A DNA stretch of 64,000 nt from Ramlibacter sp. (GCA_030695945.1 JAUYOG010000022.1:248001-312000); one strand, 5' to 3'; shown: positions 48,949-59,254, counted from the stretch's first letter. The notes: generated from the letters alone by a model not told the origin. Translations and numbers: made by a program.

Positions 48949-49671
48949 TCAAGCGTAGACGAGCGTGCCTTCGTCCTCCCCCATCACCACGCGCCGCAGC
49001 GCCCCGTGCTTGAAGATGGAGAAGACCTTGATCGGCAGCTTCTGGTCGCGGCACAGCGCGAAAGCGGTGGCATCCATGATGCCCAGATTTTGCGTCATTG
49101 CCTCGTCGAACGTGAGCTTGGTGTAACGGGTGGCGGACGGGTCCTTCTTGGGGTCTGCGGAGTAGACACCATCGACCTTGGTCGCCTTGAGCACCAGCTC
49201 CGCGCCGATCTCGGCGCCGCGCAGCGCGGCCGCGGTGTCGGTCGTGAAGAACGGGTTGCCGGTGCCGGCGGCGAAGATCACGACCTTGCCCTCTTCCAGG
49301 TATTGCAGCGCCTTGGGACGAACGTAGGGCTCGACGACCTGCTCGATCGCGATCGCGGACATGACGCGGGCGATCAGGCCCTGCTTGTTCATGGCATCGG
49401 CCAGCGCCAGCGCGTTCATGACGGTGGCCAGCATGCCCATGTAGTCGGCGGTGGCGCGGTCCATGCCGACCGAGCCGCCGGCCACGCCGCGGAAGATGTT
49501 GCCGCCACCGATCACGATGGCGACTTGCACGCCCATGTTCACCACTTCGGCAACCTCCTCGACCATGCGGACGATGGTGGCGCGGTTGATGCCGAAAGCG
49601 TCGTCGCCCATCAGCGCCTCGCCCGACAGCTTCAACAAGATTCGCTTGTGCGCCGGCTGGGCTTCGGACAT
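48949..49671 (-). CDS. pyrH: Uridylate kinase
   Basis: UMP to UDP kinase of pyrimidine synthesis; 240 residues from the ATG at 49671, which has AGGAG upstream. [46 protein letters not shown] and [14 protein letters not shown] mark the amino-acid-kinase fold. The frame is open for 23 further codons upstream but without homology. Confidence 0.97.
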   Translation of the reverse strand: MSEAQPAHKRILLKLSGEALMGDDAFGINRATIVRMVEEVAEVVNMGVQVAIVIGGGNIFRGVAGGSVGMDRATADYMGMLATVMNALALADAMNKQGLIARVMSAIAIEQVVEPYVRPKALQYLEEGKVVIFAAGTGNPFFTTDTAAALRGAEIGAELVLKATKVDGVYSADPKKDPSATRYTKLTFDEAMTQNLGIMDATAFALCRDQKLPIKVFSIFKHGALRRVVMGEDEGTLVYA

Positions 49672-49743
49672 GAATGGGCTCCTGGTTTTAGACGGGGTGA
49701 GTGTACCGGCCTCGCTCGGTTTCAGGCGTGGATTCGGCAAAGA

Positions 49744-50667
49744 TCAGGCCGCGCCCTTGGCGGCGGCGACCTGCGCAGCCACTTCGGCCGCGAAGTCGTC
49801 GACCTTCTTCTCGATGCCTTCACCGACCACGTAGAGGGTGAAACCCTTCACGCTGGTGTTGGCGGCCTTGAGCATCTGCTCGACCGACTGCTTGTCGTTC
49901 TTCACGAACGGCTGGTTGAACAGGGACACTTCCTTCAGGAACTTCTGCACACCGCCTTCGATGCGCCTGGCGACGATCTCAGGGGGCTGCACCGGCTTGC
50001 CGGCGGCCTCGGCGGCCTTGCGGTCCTCGTCGGCCTTGCCCGCGGCAACGGCACGTTCCTTCTCGATCAGGTCGGCCGGCACGTCGGCGCTGGTCAGCGC
50101 CACCGGCTTCATGGCGGCCACGTGCATCGCGACGTCCTTGGCGGCCACTTCGTCGCCTTCGTATTCCACGACCACGCCGATGCGCGTGCCGTGCAGGTAC
50201 GCGGCCAGCTTGTTCGATCCCTCGAAGCGCTTGAAGCGGCGGAAGCTCATGTTCTCGCCGATCTTGCCCACCAGCCCCCGACGCACGTCCTCGAGCGTCG
50301 GGCCGAAGCCGTCCTGGCTGTAGGGCAGCGCGCCCAGGGCAGCCACGTCGGCGGGCTTGTTCCTGGCAACCAGCTCGGCCGCAGCCTGGGCCAACGCCAG
50401 GAAGCTGTCGTTCTTGGTGACGAAGTCGGTCTCGCAGTTCGTCTCCAGCAGCGCGCCCGTGGTGCCTGAAATGAAGGCAGTCACAACGCCTTCAGCCGTG
50501 ATCCGGGCGGCCGCCTTGCCGGCCTTGTTGCCCAGCTTGACGCGCAGGATCTCCTCGGCCTTTTCCATGTTGCCGTCGGCCTCGGTCAGGGCCTTCTTGC
50601 ATTCCATCATCGGCGCGTCGGTCTTGGCGCGCAGTTCAGCGACCATGCTTGCGGTGATTGCAGCCAT
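49744..50667 (-). CDS. tsf: Elongation factor Ts
   Basis: Nucleotide-exchange factor for EF-Tu; 307 residues. The UBA-like N-terminus contains [22 protein letters not shown], the EF-Ts signature. The second conserved block reads [15 protein letters not shown], where the TDFV loop contacts EF-Tu. It follows rpsB across a terminator-like hairpin. Confidence 0.98.
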   Translation of the reverse strand: MAAITASMVAELRAKTDAPMMECKKALTEADGNMEKAEEILRVKLGNKAGKAAARITAEGVVTAFISGTTGALLETNCETDFVTKNDSFLALAQAAAELVARNKPADVAALGALPYSQDGFGPTLEDVRRGLVGKIGENMSFRRFKRFEGSNKLAAYLHGTRIGVVVEYEGDEVAAKDVAMHVAAMKPVALTSADVPADLIEKERAVAAGKADEDRKAAEAAGKPVQPPEIVARRIEGGVQKFLKEVSLFNQPFVKNDKQSVEQMLKAANTSVKGFTLYVVGEGIEKKVDDFAAEVAAQVAAAKGAA

Positions 50668-50707
50668 TTTTCTACCTCGTACGGTTCAGTTCAAATTCAG
50701 TTGCAAA

Positions 50708-50730
50708 AAGGGGGCCTCGAAAGCCCCCTT
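50708..50730 (-). terminator. Attenuator-like hairpin between rpsB and tsf
   Basis: AAGGGGGC (50708-50715) and GCCCCCTT (50723-50730) form a perfect 8-bp stem with a 7-nt loop. On the minus strand it is followed by TTTTTGC, 21 nt after the rpsB stop. Partial termination here would give more S2 than EF-Ts, as between these genes in other bacteria. Confidence 0.7.
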
Positions 50731-50750
50731 CCTTCGGCTCGTTCAGGCGT

Positions 50751-51503
50751 TCAGGCGGCGGCGCCCTCTTGCACTTCGACGAATTCGTCGCTGCCCTCGG
50801 ACACGGCCTTGACCAGCTCGTTACCGGCGGCGGCACGGCCTTCCAGGATGGCGTCGGCGATTCCGCGAGCGTACAGCGTCACGGCCTTGGAGGAGTCGTC
50901 GTTACCCGGGATCACGTAGTCGATGCCCTCGGGCGAGTGGTTGGAGTCCACCACGCCGACCAGCGGGATGCCCAGCTTCTTGGCTTCGGACACGGCGATC
51001 TTGTGGAAACCGACGTCGATCACGAAGATGGCGTCCGGCAGGGCGTTCATGTCCTGGATGCCGCCGATGTCCTTCTCGAGCTTTTCCATCTCGCGGGCGA
51101 ACATCAGCTGTTCTTTCTTGCTCATCGCCTCGAGGCCGGCCTCCTGTTGGGCCTTCATGTCCTTCAGGCGCTTGATCGAGGTCTTCACGGTCTTGAAGTT
51201 GGTGAGCATGCCGCCCAGCCAGCGCTGGTCGACGTACGGCACGCCCGCGCGCTTGGCTTCCATCGCGACGGTCTCGCGGGCCTGGCGCTTGGTGCCGACC
51301 ATGAGGATGGTGCCGCGATTGGCAGCCAGCTGCTTCACGAACTTGGTCGCATCCTGGAACATCGGAAGCGACTTTTCCAGGTTGATGATGTGGATCTTGT
51401 TGCGATGGCCGAAGAGGTACGGGGCCATCTTGGGGTTCCAGAAGCGGGTTTGGTGGCCGAAATGGACACCGGCTTCCAGCATTTGACGCATGGTGACGGA
51501 CAT
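50751..51503 (-). CDS. rpsB: 30S ribosomal protein S2
   Basis: Small-subunit protein of 250 residues. [22 protein letters not shown] at the N-terminus, [21 protein letters not shown], and [26 protein letters not shown] are all S2 hallmarks. It is the first gene of the long minus-strand array ending at 36340. The leader is about 140 nt from the candidate promoter and could hold the S2 autoregulatory site, though I cannot show it. Confidence 0.98.
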   Translation of the reverse strand: MSVTMRQMLEAGVHFGHQTRFWNPKMAPYLFGHRNKIHIINLEKSLPMFQDATKFVKQLAANRGTILMVGTKRQARETVAMEAKRAGVPYVDQRWLGGMLTNFKTVKTSIKRLKDMKAQQEAGLEAMSKKEQLMFAREMEKLEKDIGGIQDMNALPDAIFVIDVGFHKIAVSEAKKLGIPLVGVVDSNHSPEGIDYVIPGNDDSSKAVTLYARGIADAILEGRAAAGNELVKAVSEGSDEFVEVQEGAAA

Positions 51504-51650
51504 GATGATTCCTGAAGGTTGGGTCTAAAATCCAGCCCGAAATCGATGCCATGTGAATGGCCTCGACACCTTGTTGGTCTGGATTCGCGTTTTGCTTCGC
51601 TGACGGTTGGGAGGGCACACCTTGCGCCCACCACCCAGCAAAGCCGAAAA

Positions 51651-51656
51651 ATTATA
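51651..51656 (-). promoter_or_regulatory. rpsB extended -10 element
   Basis: Perfect TATAAT on the minus strand preceded by TG one base upstream (TGCTATAAT), an extended -10. It lies about 150 nt before rpsB, in the gap with the divergent amidase gene. Confidence 0.55.
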
Positions 51657-51677
51657 GCATTCCCTTCGAAAGCCCCC

Positions 51678-53045
51678 ATGCGACCCGACCTCATCGCCAC
51701 CCGTGAAGCCCTGCGGGGCGGCCTGGCCCGCGCCGGCGAAGAGATGGAGGCCTCCATCGCCCTCGCACAGGCGCCGGCTTGCGCCCGAGCCTTCCTGAAG
51801 ACCCATTTCGACGAGGCCCGGGCGACGGCGGCGCGGCCCGCCGCCGTCGCCCGGCCGCTGGCCGGCCTGGCCGTTTCGGTCAAGGACCTGTTCGACATTG
51901 CCGGCGACACGACGGCCGCCGGCTCGGCCGTGCTGGCCGGCGCCCCGCCGGCGCCAGTGGACAGCCCGGCCGTGGCAAGGCTGAAGGCCGCTGGCGGGGC
52001 GATCCTCGGCCGCACCAACATGACCGAATTCGCCTTCTCCGGCGTGGGCACCAACCCGCACCACGGCACGCCCGCCAACCCGGCCGATCCCGCGACGCCG
52101 CGCATCCCCGGCGGCTCGTCGTCGGGCGCCGCAGTGTCGGTGGCAACGGGTGCCGCCTTTGTCGGCCTGGGCTCGGACACCGGAGGCTCGATCCGCATCC
52201 CGGCGGCGTTGTGCGGGATCGTCGGGTTCAAGAATACCGCCCGGCTCACGCCCCGCGAGGGCGCGCTGCCGCTCTCCACCACGCTGGACACGGTGTGCGC
52301 CATGACGCGGTCGGTGCGCGACGCCATCGTGGCCCACGAGGTCCTGGCCGACCGCCTGGTGACGCTGAGCGGCGTGAACCTGTCCGGCTACCGGCTGGCG
52401 GTGGCGCGCGCGTCGATGCTGGACGGCCTGGATGCCACGGTTGCCGGCGCTTTCCAGCGCACGTTGAAGCGCCTGAGCGATGCCGGCGCCCGCATCGAGG
52501 AGATAGAACTCGGCGAGATCCGCGACCTCGGCTCGCTGCAGGCAGCCGGTGGCTTCACCGCACCGGAAAGCTATGCGTGGCACCGGCCGCTGTTCGAGCG
52601 GGAAGCCGAGCGCTACGACCCGCGGGTGCGCGTTCGCATCCAGCGCGGCACCGGCATGCTGGCGTACGCGTACATCGAGCTCTTCCGTGCCCGCGCCGAA
52701 TGGTGCGCCCGGGTGGAGGCAGCGCTGCGCGGCTTCGACGCCGTGCTGTCGCCCACGGTGCCCATCGTGGCGCCGCCGATCGCCCAGGTCGCGCCGGCCG
52801 ACGGGAAGGACCCGCTGGCCGACGCGGCGCGCGACGAGGAGTTCTTCCGCGTCAACGCACAGCTGCTGCGCAACTGCAGCGTCGTCAACATGCTCGACGG
52901 CTGCGCGATCTCCATCCCCTGCCAGGAGCGCGGCGAACTCCCGTGCGGCCTCATGATCTGGCAAAGTGCGATGCGCGACGACACCGTTTTGAATATCGCG
53001 CTGCAGGCGGAGGCCGTGCTCGCAAGAACAACAGGGAATCCATGA
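51678..53045 (+). CDS. Amidase signature family hydrolase
   Basis: A 455-residue amidase with the Ser-cisSer-Lys triad. The Lys is in VSVKDLFDIAG, the cis-Ser in PGGSSSGAAVSVA and the nucleophile Ser in GSDTGGSIRIPA. The fold is shared by GatA and small-molecule amidases. The absence of gatB/gatC and the adjacent oxidoreductase argue for a catabolic amidase with unknown substrate. It overlaps the next gene by 4 nt (ATGA), so the two are co-translated. Confidence 0.9.
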   Translation: MRPDLIATREALRGGLARAGEEMEASIALAQAPACARAFLKTHFDEARATAARPAAVARPLAGLAVSVKDLFDIAGDTTAAGSAVLAGAPPAPVDSPAVARLKAAGGAILGRTNMTEFAFSGVGTNPHHGTPANPADPATPRIPGGSSSGAAVSVATGAAFVGLGSDTGGSIRIPAALCGIVGFKNTARLTPREGALPLSTTLDTVCAMTRSVRDAIVAHEVLADRLVTLSGVNLSGYRLAVARASMLDGLDATVAGAFQRTLKRLSDAGARIEEIELGEIRDLGSLQAAGGFTAPESYAWHRPLFEREAERYDPRVRVRIQRGTGMLAYAYIELFRARAEWCARVEAALRGFDAVLSPTVPIVAPPIAQVAPADGKDPLADAARDEEFFRVNAQLLRNCSVVNMLDGCAISIPCQERGELPCGLMIWQSAMRDDTVLNIALQAEAVLARTTGNP

Positions 53046-54316
53046 AAGTTGCCGTCATCGGCGCCGGCATCATCGGCGTCACCACGGCCTTCGAGCTGGC
53101 CGTCGATGGCCACGAGGTCACGGTATTCGAGCGCCGCGCGTCGGTGGCCGAGGAAACCAGCTTCGCCAATGCCGGTGTGGTGGCGCCGGGCTACGTCACG
53201 CCCTGGGCCGCCCCGGGCATGCCGGGCAAGATCGCGCGCTACCTGGTGAGCCGGCACGCGCCCGTGCGCCTCGCCTTCCCGCTCTCCGCGGCGGACCTGC
53301 GCTGGATGTGGCAGTGGTACCGGGCCTGCGACCTCGCCGGCTACCAGGCCAACCGGGCGCGGATGCAGCGCCTCGCCTTCTACAGCCGCACCCGGCTGCA
53401 CGACATCACCGACCACTTCCAGCTGGAGTACGACCGCAGCATCGGCTACATGGTCCTGCTGCGCGGGGAAAAGGACCGCAAGCTCGTGCAGCCGGGCCTG
53501 GCGGTGCTGCGCGAGGAAGGCGTGGCTTTCAAGGAGATCACCGCCGCCGAGGCACGCGTCATCGAACCGGCGCTGAGCCCGGACACCGACTTCGTCGGCG
53601 CGGTGCACCTGGCGCAGGACGAGGTGGGCAACTGCCGCCAGTTCGCGATGCTGCTCAAGAACGAGGCGCAGGCCCGCGGCGTCAACTTCGAATTCAACAG
53701 CGCCGTCGATGCGCTGGACCCCGCCAACCCCACCTCGCTGGCCGTCTGGGGCCTCGACGCGCAGGTGCCCGTGCCGCGCCGGTTCCACGCGGTTGTCGTA
53801 TGCGGGGGCGTCGATTCGGCCCGGATGCTGCGGCCGCTGGGCATGGAGATCCCCATCGCCCCCGTGTACGGCTATTCGATCAGCGCGCCCATCCGCGAGG
53901 CGCTGAATGCTCCGCGCAGCGCCCTGATGGACGAACGCTACAAGGTCGCCATCACGCGCATGGGCAACCGGGTGCGCGTGGCGGGCAGCGCCGAGATCGG
54001 CGGTTCGCTCGAGCACAAGCGGCCTTCCGCGATCCAGACCCTGTACAAGGTGCTGCACGACTGGTTCCCCGGCGCCGCCCGCATCTCGAACACGGGCGCC
54101 GCCGTGCAGGAATGGAAAGGCGCGCGGCCCATGCTGCCCGACGGGCCGCCACTGATCGGCGCCACGGGCGTTCCCGGCGTCTGGATCAACATCGGCCACG
54201 GCTCCAGCGGCTGGGCGCTTTCCTGCGGCTGCGCCCGCGCCGTGGCCGACCTGATGGGTGGCCGCGCGCCCGAGATCGATATCGAGGGGCTGGGCGTGGA
54301 GCGGCTCTCGGCCTAG
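53042..54316 (+). CDS. dadA: D-amino-acid dehydrogenase (DadA-like FAD oxidoreductase)
   Basis: Deaminates D-amino acids, passing electrons to the respiratory chain; 424 residues. The FAD-binding dinucleotide fold is VAVIGAGIIGVTTAFELAVDG. The DadA N-terminal signature ETSFANAGVVAPGYVTPWAAPG and the internal HLAQDEVGNCRQFAMLL match the DadA group. The C-terminal FAD contact is INIGHGSSGWALSCG. Coupled to the amidase, it may oxidise a D-amino acid released from an amide. The exact substrate is uncertain. Confidence 0.82.
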   Translation: MKVAVIGAGIIGVTTAFELAVDGHEVTVFERRASVAEETSFANAGVVAPGYVTPWAAPGMPGKIARYLVSRHAPVRLAFPLSAADLRWMWQWYRACDLAGYQANRARMQRLAFYSRTRLHDITDHFQLEYDRSIGYMVLLRGEKDRKLVQPGLAVLREEGVAFKEITAAEARVIEPALSPDTDFVGAVHLAQDEVGNCRQFAMLLKNEAQARGVNFEFNSAVDALDPANPTSLAVWGLDAQVPVPRRFHAVVVCGGVDSARMLRPLGMEIPIAPVYGYSISAPIREALNAPRSALMDERYKVAITRMGNRVRVAGSAEIGGSLEHKRPSAIQTLYKVLHDWFPGAARISNTGAAVQEWKGARPMLPDGPPLIGATGVPGVWINIGHGSSGWALSCGCARAVADLMGGRAPEIDIEGLGVERLSA

Positions 54317-54335
54317 GCGCCTGCGCCGGGAGTGA

Positions 54336-54341
54336 CAGAAT
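54336..54341 (+). promoter_or_regulatory. -10-like element immediately before nnrD
   Basis: CAGAAT (4 of 6) ends exactly 6 nt before the nnrD ATG, which has no Shine-Dalgarno. The placement is the same as before arsR, yhbY and rimO. Confidence 0.3.
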
Positions 54342-54347
54342 CCCGGT

Positions 54348-55784
54348 ATGCAACGCATCACGCCCGACCGTCGCCGGCCGCTGTTCGACGTCGCCGCGAT
54401 GCGGGCGCTCGAAGCCGCCGCGGCCGCGGGCTTGCCACCCCACACCCTGATGCAGCGCGCCGGACTGGCCGTGGCGCGCCTGGCACTGGCCCTGGCCCCG
54501 AATGCGGAAACGATCTGGATCGCCTGCGGCCCCGGCAATAACGGCGGCGACGGCCTGGAAGCGGCCGTGCACCTTCATCGCTGGGGCAAACGGGTGGCCT
54601 TGACCTGGCTGGGCGACGAAGCCCGGGCACCTGCGGATGCGCGGGCTTCGTGGCAGCGTGCGCGGGAGGCCGGCGTCTCGTTCTCCAGCGAACCGCCCGC
54701 ACACCGGGACCTCGCGATCGACGCCTTGCTGGGCATCGGCAGCGCAAGGCCGCTGGACGGCGTGATGGCGCAGTGGGCGGACATCATGAGTGCCGGAGCG
54801 GCTCCGGTCCTGGCGGTGGACCTACCCTCCGGCCTCGATGCCGACACCGGTGCCGGACATGCCGTCCATGCCACCCACACCTTGAGCCTGCTGGCACTGA
54901 AACCGGGCCTCTTCACCGCCGGTGGCCGCGACGCGGCGGGACAGGTGTGGCTCGATGACCTGGGCGTCGCGCCGGGCTCGCAGGAGCCGACGGCCTGGCT
55001 CTCGGGCCCGACGTCGCCCGCGAACCGGACCCATGCCTCCCACAAAGGCACCTACGGCGACGTCGCCGTGATCGGCGGCGCGCCCGGCATGACGGGCGCC
55101 GCGCTGCTCGCTGCGTCGGCAGCCCTGCACGCCGGCGCAGGCCGCGTGTTCGCTGCCCTGCTGGATGGCAGCTCGTTGTCCGTGGACCTTGCCCAACCCG
55201 ACCTGATGCTGCGCGCGTGGGACTCCTTGCCTCTGGCCGGCATGGCCGTGGCTTGCGGATGCGGCGGGGGGGACGCCGTCCGTGCCGTCCTGCCCAAGGC
55301 GCTGTCCACCGCCGGCAGGCTGGTGCTCGACGCCGACGCGCTCAACGCCATTGCCGCGGACACGCAACTGCAATCGCTGTTGCAGGCCCGATCGAAAAGG
55401 GGGAAGCCCACGGTACTGACGCCCCACCCGCTCGAGGCCGCGCGTCTCCTGGCCTGCGGCGCCGCGCAGGTCCAGGAGGACCGATTGCGCGCGGCGCGCG
55501 AGCTGGCACAGCGCTTCGGCTGCGTCGTCGTGCTCAAGGGTTCCGGCACCGTGGTCGCGGAGCCGGGGGCAGCGCCGCGGATCAACCCCACCGGGAATGC
55601 GCGTCTTGCGACAGCGGGAACGGGTGACGTGCTGGCCGGCATGATCGCGGCGCGTTTGGCGATCGGTGAACCGTCGATGGACGCCGCGGCCGACGCCGTG
55701 TACGCGCATGGCCTGGCGGCCGATCTCTGGCCCGTCGGCCGCAGCCTCACCGCCTCGGCCTTGGTGCGATTCGTCGACGCGTAG
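54348..55784 (+). CDS. nnrD: Bifunctional NAD(P)H-hydrate epimerase / ADP-dependent dehydratase
   Basis: Repairs hydrated NAD(P)H: the N-terminal domain epimerises the hydrate and the C-terminal domain dehydrates it. It is 478 residues (E. coli fusion about 515). The YjeF_N domain (about 1-205) shows IACGPGNNGGDGLEAAVHL and APVLAVDLPSGLDADTG. The YjeF_C kinase-like domain (about 225-478) starts HKGTYGDVAVIGGAPGMTGA and carries PTVLTPHPLEAARLL and LATAGTGDVLAGMIAARL. It is 31 nt after the DadA-like gene. Confidence 0.94.
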   Translation: MQRITPDRRRPLFDVAAMRALEAAAAAGLPPHTLMQRAGLAVARLALALAPNAETIWIACGPGNNGGDGLEAAVHLHRWGKRVALTWLGDEARAPADARASWQRAREAGVSFSSEPPAHRDLAIDALLGIGSARPLDGVMAQWADIMSAGAAPVLAVDLPSGLDADTGAGHAVHATHTLSLLALKPGLFTAGGRDAAGQVWLDDLGVAPGSQEPTAWLSGPTSPANRTHASHKGTYGDVAVIGGAPGMTGAALLAASAALHAGAGRVFAALLDGSSLSVDLAQPDLMLRAWDSLPLAGMAVACGCGGGDAVRAVLPKALSTAGRLVLDADALNAIAADTQLQSLLQARSKRGKPTVLTPHPLEAARLLACGAAQVQEDRLRAARELAQRFGCVVVLKGSGTVVAEPGAAPRINPTGNARLATAGTGDVLAGMIAARLAIGEPSMDAAADAVYAHGLAADLWPVGRSLTASALVRFVDA

Positions 55785-55835
55785 GGCCTGGGCGTGGGAC
55801 GGAACATGCGCTGGCCAAGGACGCCGGGCGGCCAA

Positions 55836-55893
55836 CTCCGCGAATGTCCCCCGGCGCGGGCACGCCCGCTTCCTCCTCCTTGATTTCGCTGCG
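55836..55893 (+). repeat. CGCGAATGTCCCCC / AAGGAGGAGG dispersed repeat, unit A
   Basis: Starts CTCCGCGAATGTCCCCCG, then a GGC/GCC hairpin, then CTTCCTCCTCCTTGATTTCG. The stretch from 55785 to 56096 between nnrD and the convergent SDR holds no gene; it consists of this unit and its inverted copy at 55967-56040. Confidence 0.75.
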
Positions 55894-55966
55894 TTGGCCA
55901 CCCGACGCCCTTGATCCGGGGGTGCGACGCTCGAACGCCCATGCAGGCCGCAGACCAGGACAGTGG

Positions 55967-56040
55967 GGCGCTCTGCGCATAGAAATCAAGGAGGAGGAAG
56001 CCCGCAAGGGCGAAGGGGGACATTCGCGGAGCAGAATGCC
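55967..56040 (-). repeat. CGCGAATGTCCCCC / AAGGAGGAGG dispersed repeat, unit B (inverted)
   Basis: Read on the minus strand: GGCATTCTGCTCCGCGAATG, TCCCCC, a GCCC-TTGC-GGGC hairpin, CTTCCTCCTCCTTGATTTC, then TGCGCAGAGCGCC. It is inverted relative to unit A and close to unit C at 60814-60890. Confidence 0.75.
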
Positions 56041-56096
56041 ACGCCGGCCTGGTCCGTCAACGCTGTTGGCACACCCATTGGTGCCGCGCAAGGCTC

Positions 56097-56861
56097 CTAG
56101 CCCCGTCCCACGAAAGGCATTTTCGTGGCCATCACCGTGTGGAACAGCACATTGGCCTCCAGCGGCAGGTTGGCCATGTACAGGATGGACTGCCCGACGA
56201 TGGCCACGTCCATCAGCGGCTCGACGGCGATCTCGCCATTGGCCTGCGGCACGCCCTTGGCCATGCGCGCCGCCAGGTCGGTCATGGCATTGCCGATGTC
56301 GATCTGGCCGACGGCGATGTCGTACTTGCGCCCGTCCAGCGAGGCCGTCTTGGTGAGGCCCGTCACGGCGTGCTTGGTCGCCGTGTAGGCCACCGAGTTC
56401 GGGCGCGGGGCATGTGCCGAGATCGAACCGTTGTTGATGATTCGCCCGCCCATCGGCGTCTGCGCCTTCATCACCCGGAAAGCCTCGCGGATGCCGTAGA
56501 ACATGCCGTTGAGGTTGGTGTCCACCACGCGTTTCCAGTCCTCGATGGCGATGTCCTCCAACAGCGCACCGCCCAGGCCGATGCCCGCGTTGTTGAACAG
56601 CAGGTCCACCCTGCCCCAGGCCTTGACCGTGGCGGCAAAGAGCGCCTCCACCGAAGCCGGGTCGCTCACGTCGGTGGGCACGGCCAACGCGCGATCGCCC
56701 GCCTTCGCCTGCGCCACGACCTCGTCCAGCGGCTCCCTGCGCCGGCCCGCGAGCGCGACGCGCCAGCCGTCGCCGAGCAAGGAGAGCGCTGCCGCCTTGC
56801 CGACGCCCGTGCCGCCTCCGGTGACGATGGCGATCCTGCCGCCTTGTCCATTCTTAGCCAT
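56097..56861 (-). CDS. Short-chain dehydrogenase/reductase
   Basis: NAD(P)-dependent oxidoreductase of the classical SDR family, 254 residues. The cofactor loop is [15 protein letters not shown], then [11 protein letters not shown], catalytic Ser in [10 protein letters not shown] and the Tyr-Lys pair in [13 protein letters not shown]. The basic GRRRE after strand 2 suggests NADP(H) preference. The substrate is unknown. It starts 12 nt downstream of rnr on the same strand. Confidence 0.88.
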   Translation of the reverse strand: MAKNGQGGRIAIVTGGGTGVGKAAALSLLGDGWRVALAGRRREPLDEVVAQAKAGDRALAVPTDVSDPASVEALFAATVKAWGRVDLLFNNAGIGLGGALLEDIAIEDWKRVVDTNLNGMFYGIREAFRVMKAQTPMGGRIINNGSISAHAPRPNSVAYTATKHAVTGLTKTASLDGRKYDIAVGQIDIGNAMTDLAARMAKGVPQANGEIAVEPLMDVAIVGQSILYMANLPLEANVLFHTVMATKMPFVGRG

Positions 56862-56873
56862 GAATCGTTCCTC

Positions 56874-59108
56874 TTAACGTCGCGTCTTGCGGGTCTTGCT
56901 CTTGCTCGCAGCCTTCTTGACCGCAGCCTTGAGCGACTGGATCGGGGACTTCGCGTCGCCCGCCGTCTTCCTGGCGGCGCGCTTGGTCGATGACTTCGCG
57001 GGCACGCCGGAGGCCCCGCGGGCCGGGCCGCTCGAAACCCCCTTGTCCTTGAGCGCCCGCGCCAGCAGCTCCTCGCCTTCGCGCACCAGCCGGAAATCGA
57101 TCTTGCGGCCGTCCAGGTCCACCCGGCTCACCTGCACCCGCACGCGCGTGCCGATGGCGTAGCGGATGCCGGTGCGTTCGCCGCGCAGCTCCTGCCGCGC
57201 CTCGTCGAACTTGAAGTATTCGCCGCCGAGCTCCGTGATGTGCACCAGGCCCTCGACGTACATCTGGTCGAGCGTGACGAAAATCCCGAAACCGGTGGCC
57301 GCGGTGACGACCCCGCCGTATTCCTCGCCCAGGTGTTCGCGCATGTACTTGCACTTGAGCCACGCCTCCACGTCGCGGCTGGCCTCGTCGGCGCGGCGCT
57401 CGTTGGCGCTGCAATGCAGGCCGGCGGCTTCCCATGCCTGCACTTCGCGACTGGGCGGCGGCGGCGGCTTCTTCAGCCTGTTTTGCGGCGTGTTGACGCG
57501 GCTGGCCAGGCGCCGCGCCAGCTTTTCGTGGGCCTCGCCGGGCGTGGGCAGCACGGGAAGTTCGTATTTCTCGCTGGCCAGGATCGCCTTGATCACCCGG
57601 TGCACCAGCAAGTCCGGGTAGCGCCGGATCGGGCTGGTGAAATGCGTGTAGGCGTCGTACGCCAGGCCGAAGTGGCCGCTGTTGATGGGCGTGTAGATCG
57701 CCTGCGACATGGACCGCAGCAGCATCGTGTGGATCTGCTGGGCGTCCGGCCGCTCCTTCGTGGCCTCGGCGATGCGCTGGAACTCGGCGGGCAACGGGTT
57801 CTCGGTGATCGTGAGCGGAACGCCGATCGCCTTGAGATAGTTGCGCAGCAGGTCCTTCTTCTCGGGCGTCGGGCCCTCGTGCACGCGAAACAGGCCCGGG
57901 TGCTTGCTTTGCTGGATGTAGTCCGCGCTGCAGACGTTCGCGGCGAGCATCGCTTCTTCGATCAGCCGGTGGGCTTCGTTGCGCACGCGCGGGACGATCC
58001 GCTCGATGCGGCCGTTCTCGTCGCAGATGATCTGGGTTTCGGTGGTTTCGAAATCCACGGCGCCGCGCGCGTTGCGCGCCTTGAGCAGGGCGCGGTACAC
58101 GTCGTGCAGGTTGATCAGGTCGGCGACCCGGTCCTTGCGGCGCGTGGCCTCGGGCCCGCGCGTGTTCGCCAGGATCGCCGCCACCTCGGTGTACGTGAAG
58201 CGCGCATGGCTCCACATCACGGCCGGGAAGAACTGGTAGGCCTGGATCTCGCCAGTGGCCGTGATCAGCATGTCGCAGACCATGCACAGCCGCTCGACCT
58301 CGGGGTTGAGGGAGCACAGGCCGTTCGACAGCTTCTCCGGCAGCATGGGGATCACGCGGCGCGGGAAATAGACGCTGGTGGCGCGGTCATACGCGTCCAC
58401 ATCGATCGCGCTGCCCGTCTCCACGTAGTTGCTGACGTCCGCGATCGCGACGAGCAGCCGCCAGCCCTTGCCGCGGCCGACCTTGGCCGGTTCGCAGTAC
58501 ACGGCATCGTCGAAGTCGCGCGCGTCCTCGCCGTCGATGGTGACGAGCGGGATGTCGGTCAGGTCGACGCGATGCCTCTTGTCCTGGGGCCGCACCTTGT
58601 CCGGCAACGAACGGGCGAGGCCGATGCAGGCATCCGAGAACTCGTGCGGCACGCCGTACTTGCGCACCGCGATCTCGATCTCCATGCCGGCGTCGTCGAT
58701 CTCGCCGAGAACCTCCTTCACACGGCCCACGGGCTGGCCATAGAGGCTCGGCGGCTCCGTGAGTTCGACCACGACGACCTGCCCCGTCTTCGCGAGGCCC
58801 GTCGCGCCCTTGGGGATCAGGACGTCCTGGCCATAGCGCTTGTCCTCGGGAGCGACGAGCCAGACGCCGCTCTCGTGAAGCAGGCGGCCGATGATGGGTT
58901 GCGGGGGGCGGTCGACGATCTCGACCACGCGGCCCTCGGGCCGGCCCTTGCGGTCGTGGCGCACGATGCGGGCCTTCACGCGGTCCTTGTGCAGGACCGC
59001 GCGCATCTCGTTGGGAGGCAGGTAGATGTCGCCTTCGCCGTCGTCGCGCACCACGTAGCCGTGGCCGTCGCGATGGCCCTGGATCACTCCCTCGATTTCA
59101 TCGAGCAA
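56874..59108 (-). CDS. rnr: Ribonuclease R
   Basis: Processive 3'-5' exoribonuclease acting on structured RNA; 744 residues. Cold-shock OB domains (about 1-150, GVIQGHRDGHGYVVRDDGEG), the catalytic RNB domain with VTIDGEDARDFDDAVYCEP, an S1 domain (about 590-675) and a Lys/Arg/Ala-rich tail are seen. The best available start is TTG at 59108; no ATG or GTG lies upstream in frame, and a GTG eight codons later is an alternative. The usual N-terminal helix-turn-helix region of RNase R is absent or shortened. Confidence 0.93.
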   Translation of the reverse strand: MLDEIEGVIQGHRDGHGYVVRDDGEGDIYLPPNEMRAVLHKDRVKARIVRHDRKGRPEGRVVEIVDRPPQPIIGRLLHESGVWLVAPEDKRYGQDVLIPKGATGLAKTGQVVVVELTEPPSLYGQPVGRVKEVLGEIDDAGMEIEIAVRKYGVPHEFSDACIGLARSLPDKVRPQDKRHRVDLTDIPLVTIDGEDARDFDDAVYCEPAKVGRGKGWRLLVAIADVSNYVETGSAIDVDAYDRATSVYFPRRVIPMLPEKLSNGLCSLNPEVERLCMVCDMLITATGEIQAYQFFPAVMWSHARFTYTEVAAILANTRGPEATRRKDRVADLINLHDVYRALLKARNARGAVDFETTETQIICDENGRIERIVPRVRNEAHRLIEEAMLAANVCSADYIQQSKHPGLFRVHEGPTPEKKDLLRNYLKAIGVPLTITENPLPAEFQRIAEATKERPDAQQIHTMLLRSMSQAIYTPINSGHFGLAYDAYTHFTSPIRRYPDLLVHRVIKAILASEKYELPVLPTPGEAHEKLARRLASRVNTPQNRLKKPPPPPSREVQAWEAAGLHCSANERRADEASRDVEAWLKCKYMREHLGEEYGGVVTAATGFGIFVTLDQMYVEGLVHITELGGEYFKFDEARQELRGERTGIRYAIGTRVRVQVSRVDLDGRKIDFRLVREGEELLARALKDKGVSSGPARGASGVPAKSSTKRAARKTAGDAKSPIQSLKAAVKKAASKSKTRKTRR

Positions 59109-59162
59109 CCCGGTGCTGATGTGTCCGATATTTTTGATATAGAATCCTTTTCTTTCCTGAAA

Positions 59163-59247
<85 letters not shown>

Positions 59248-59254
59248 TCATCAT

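Noticed and set aside
51779-53041. In-frame upstream extension of the DadA-like gene across the amidase gene
   Set aside because: The extension is an out-of-frame Arg/Gly/Pro-rich shadow of the amidase. The FAD fold begins right at the ATG at 53042, which overlaps the amidase stop.
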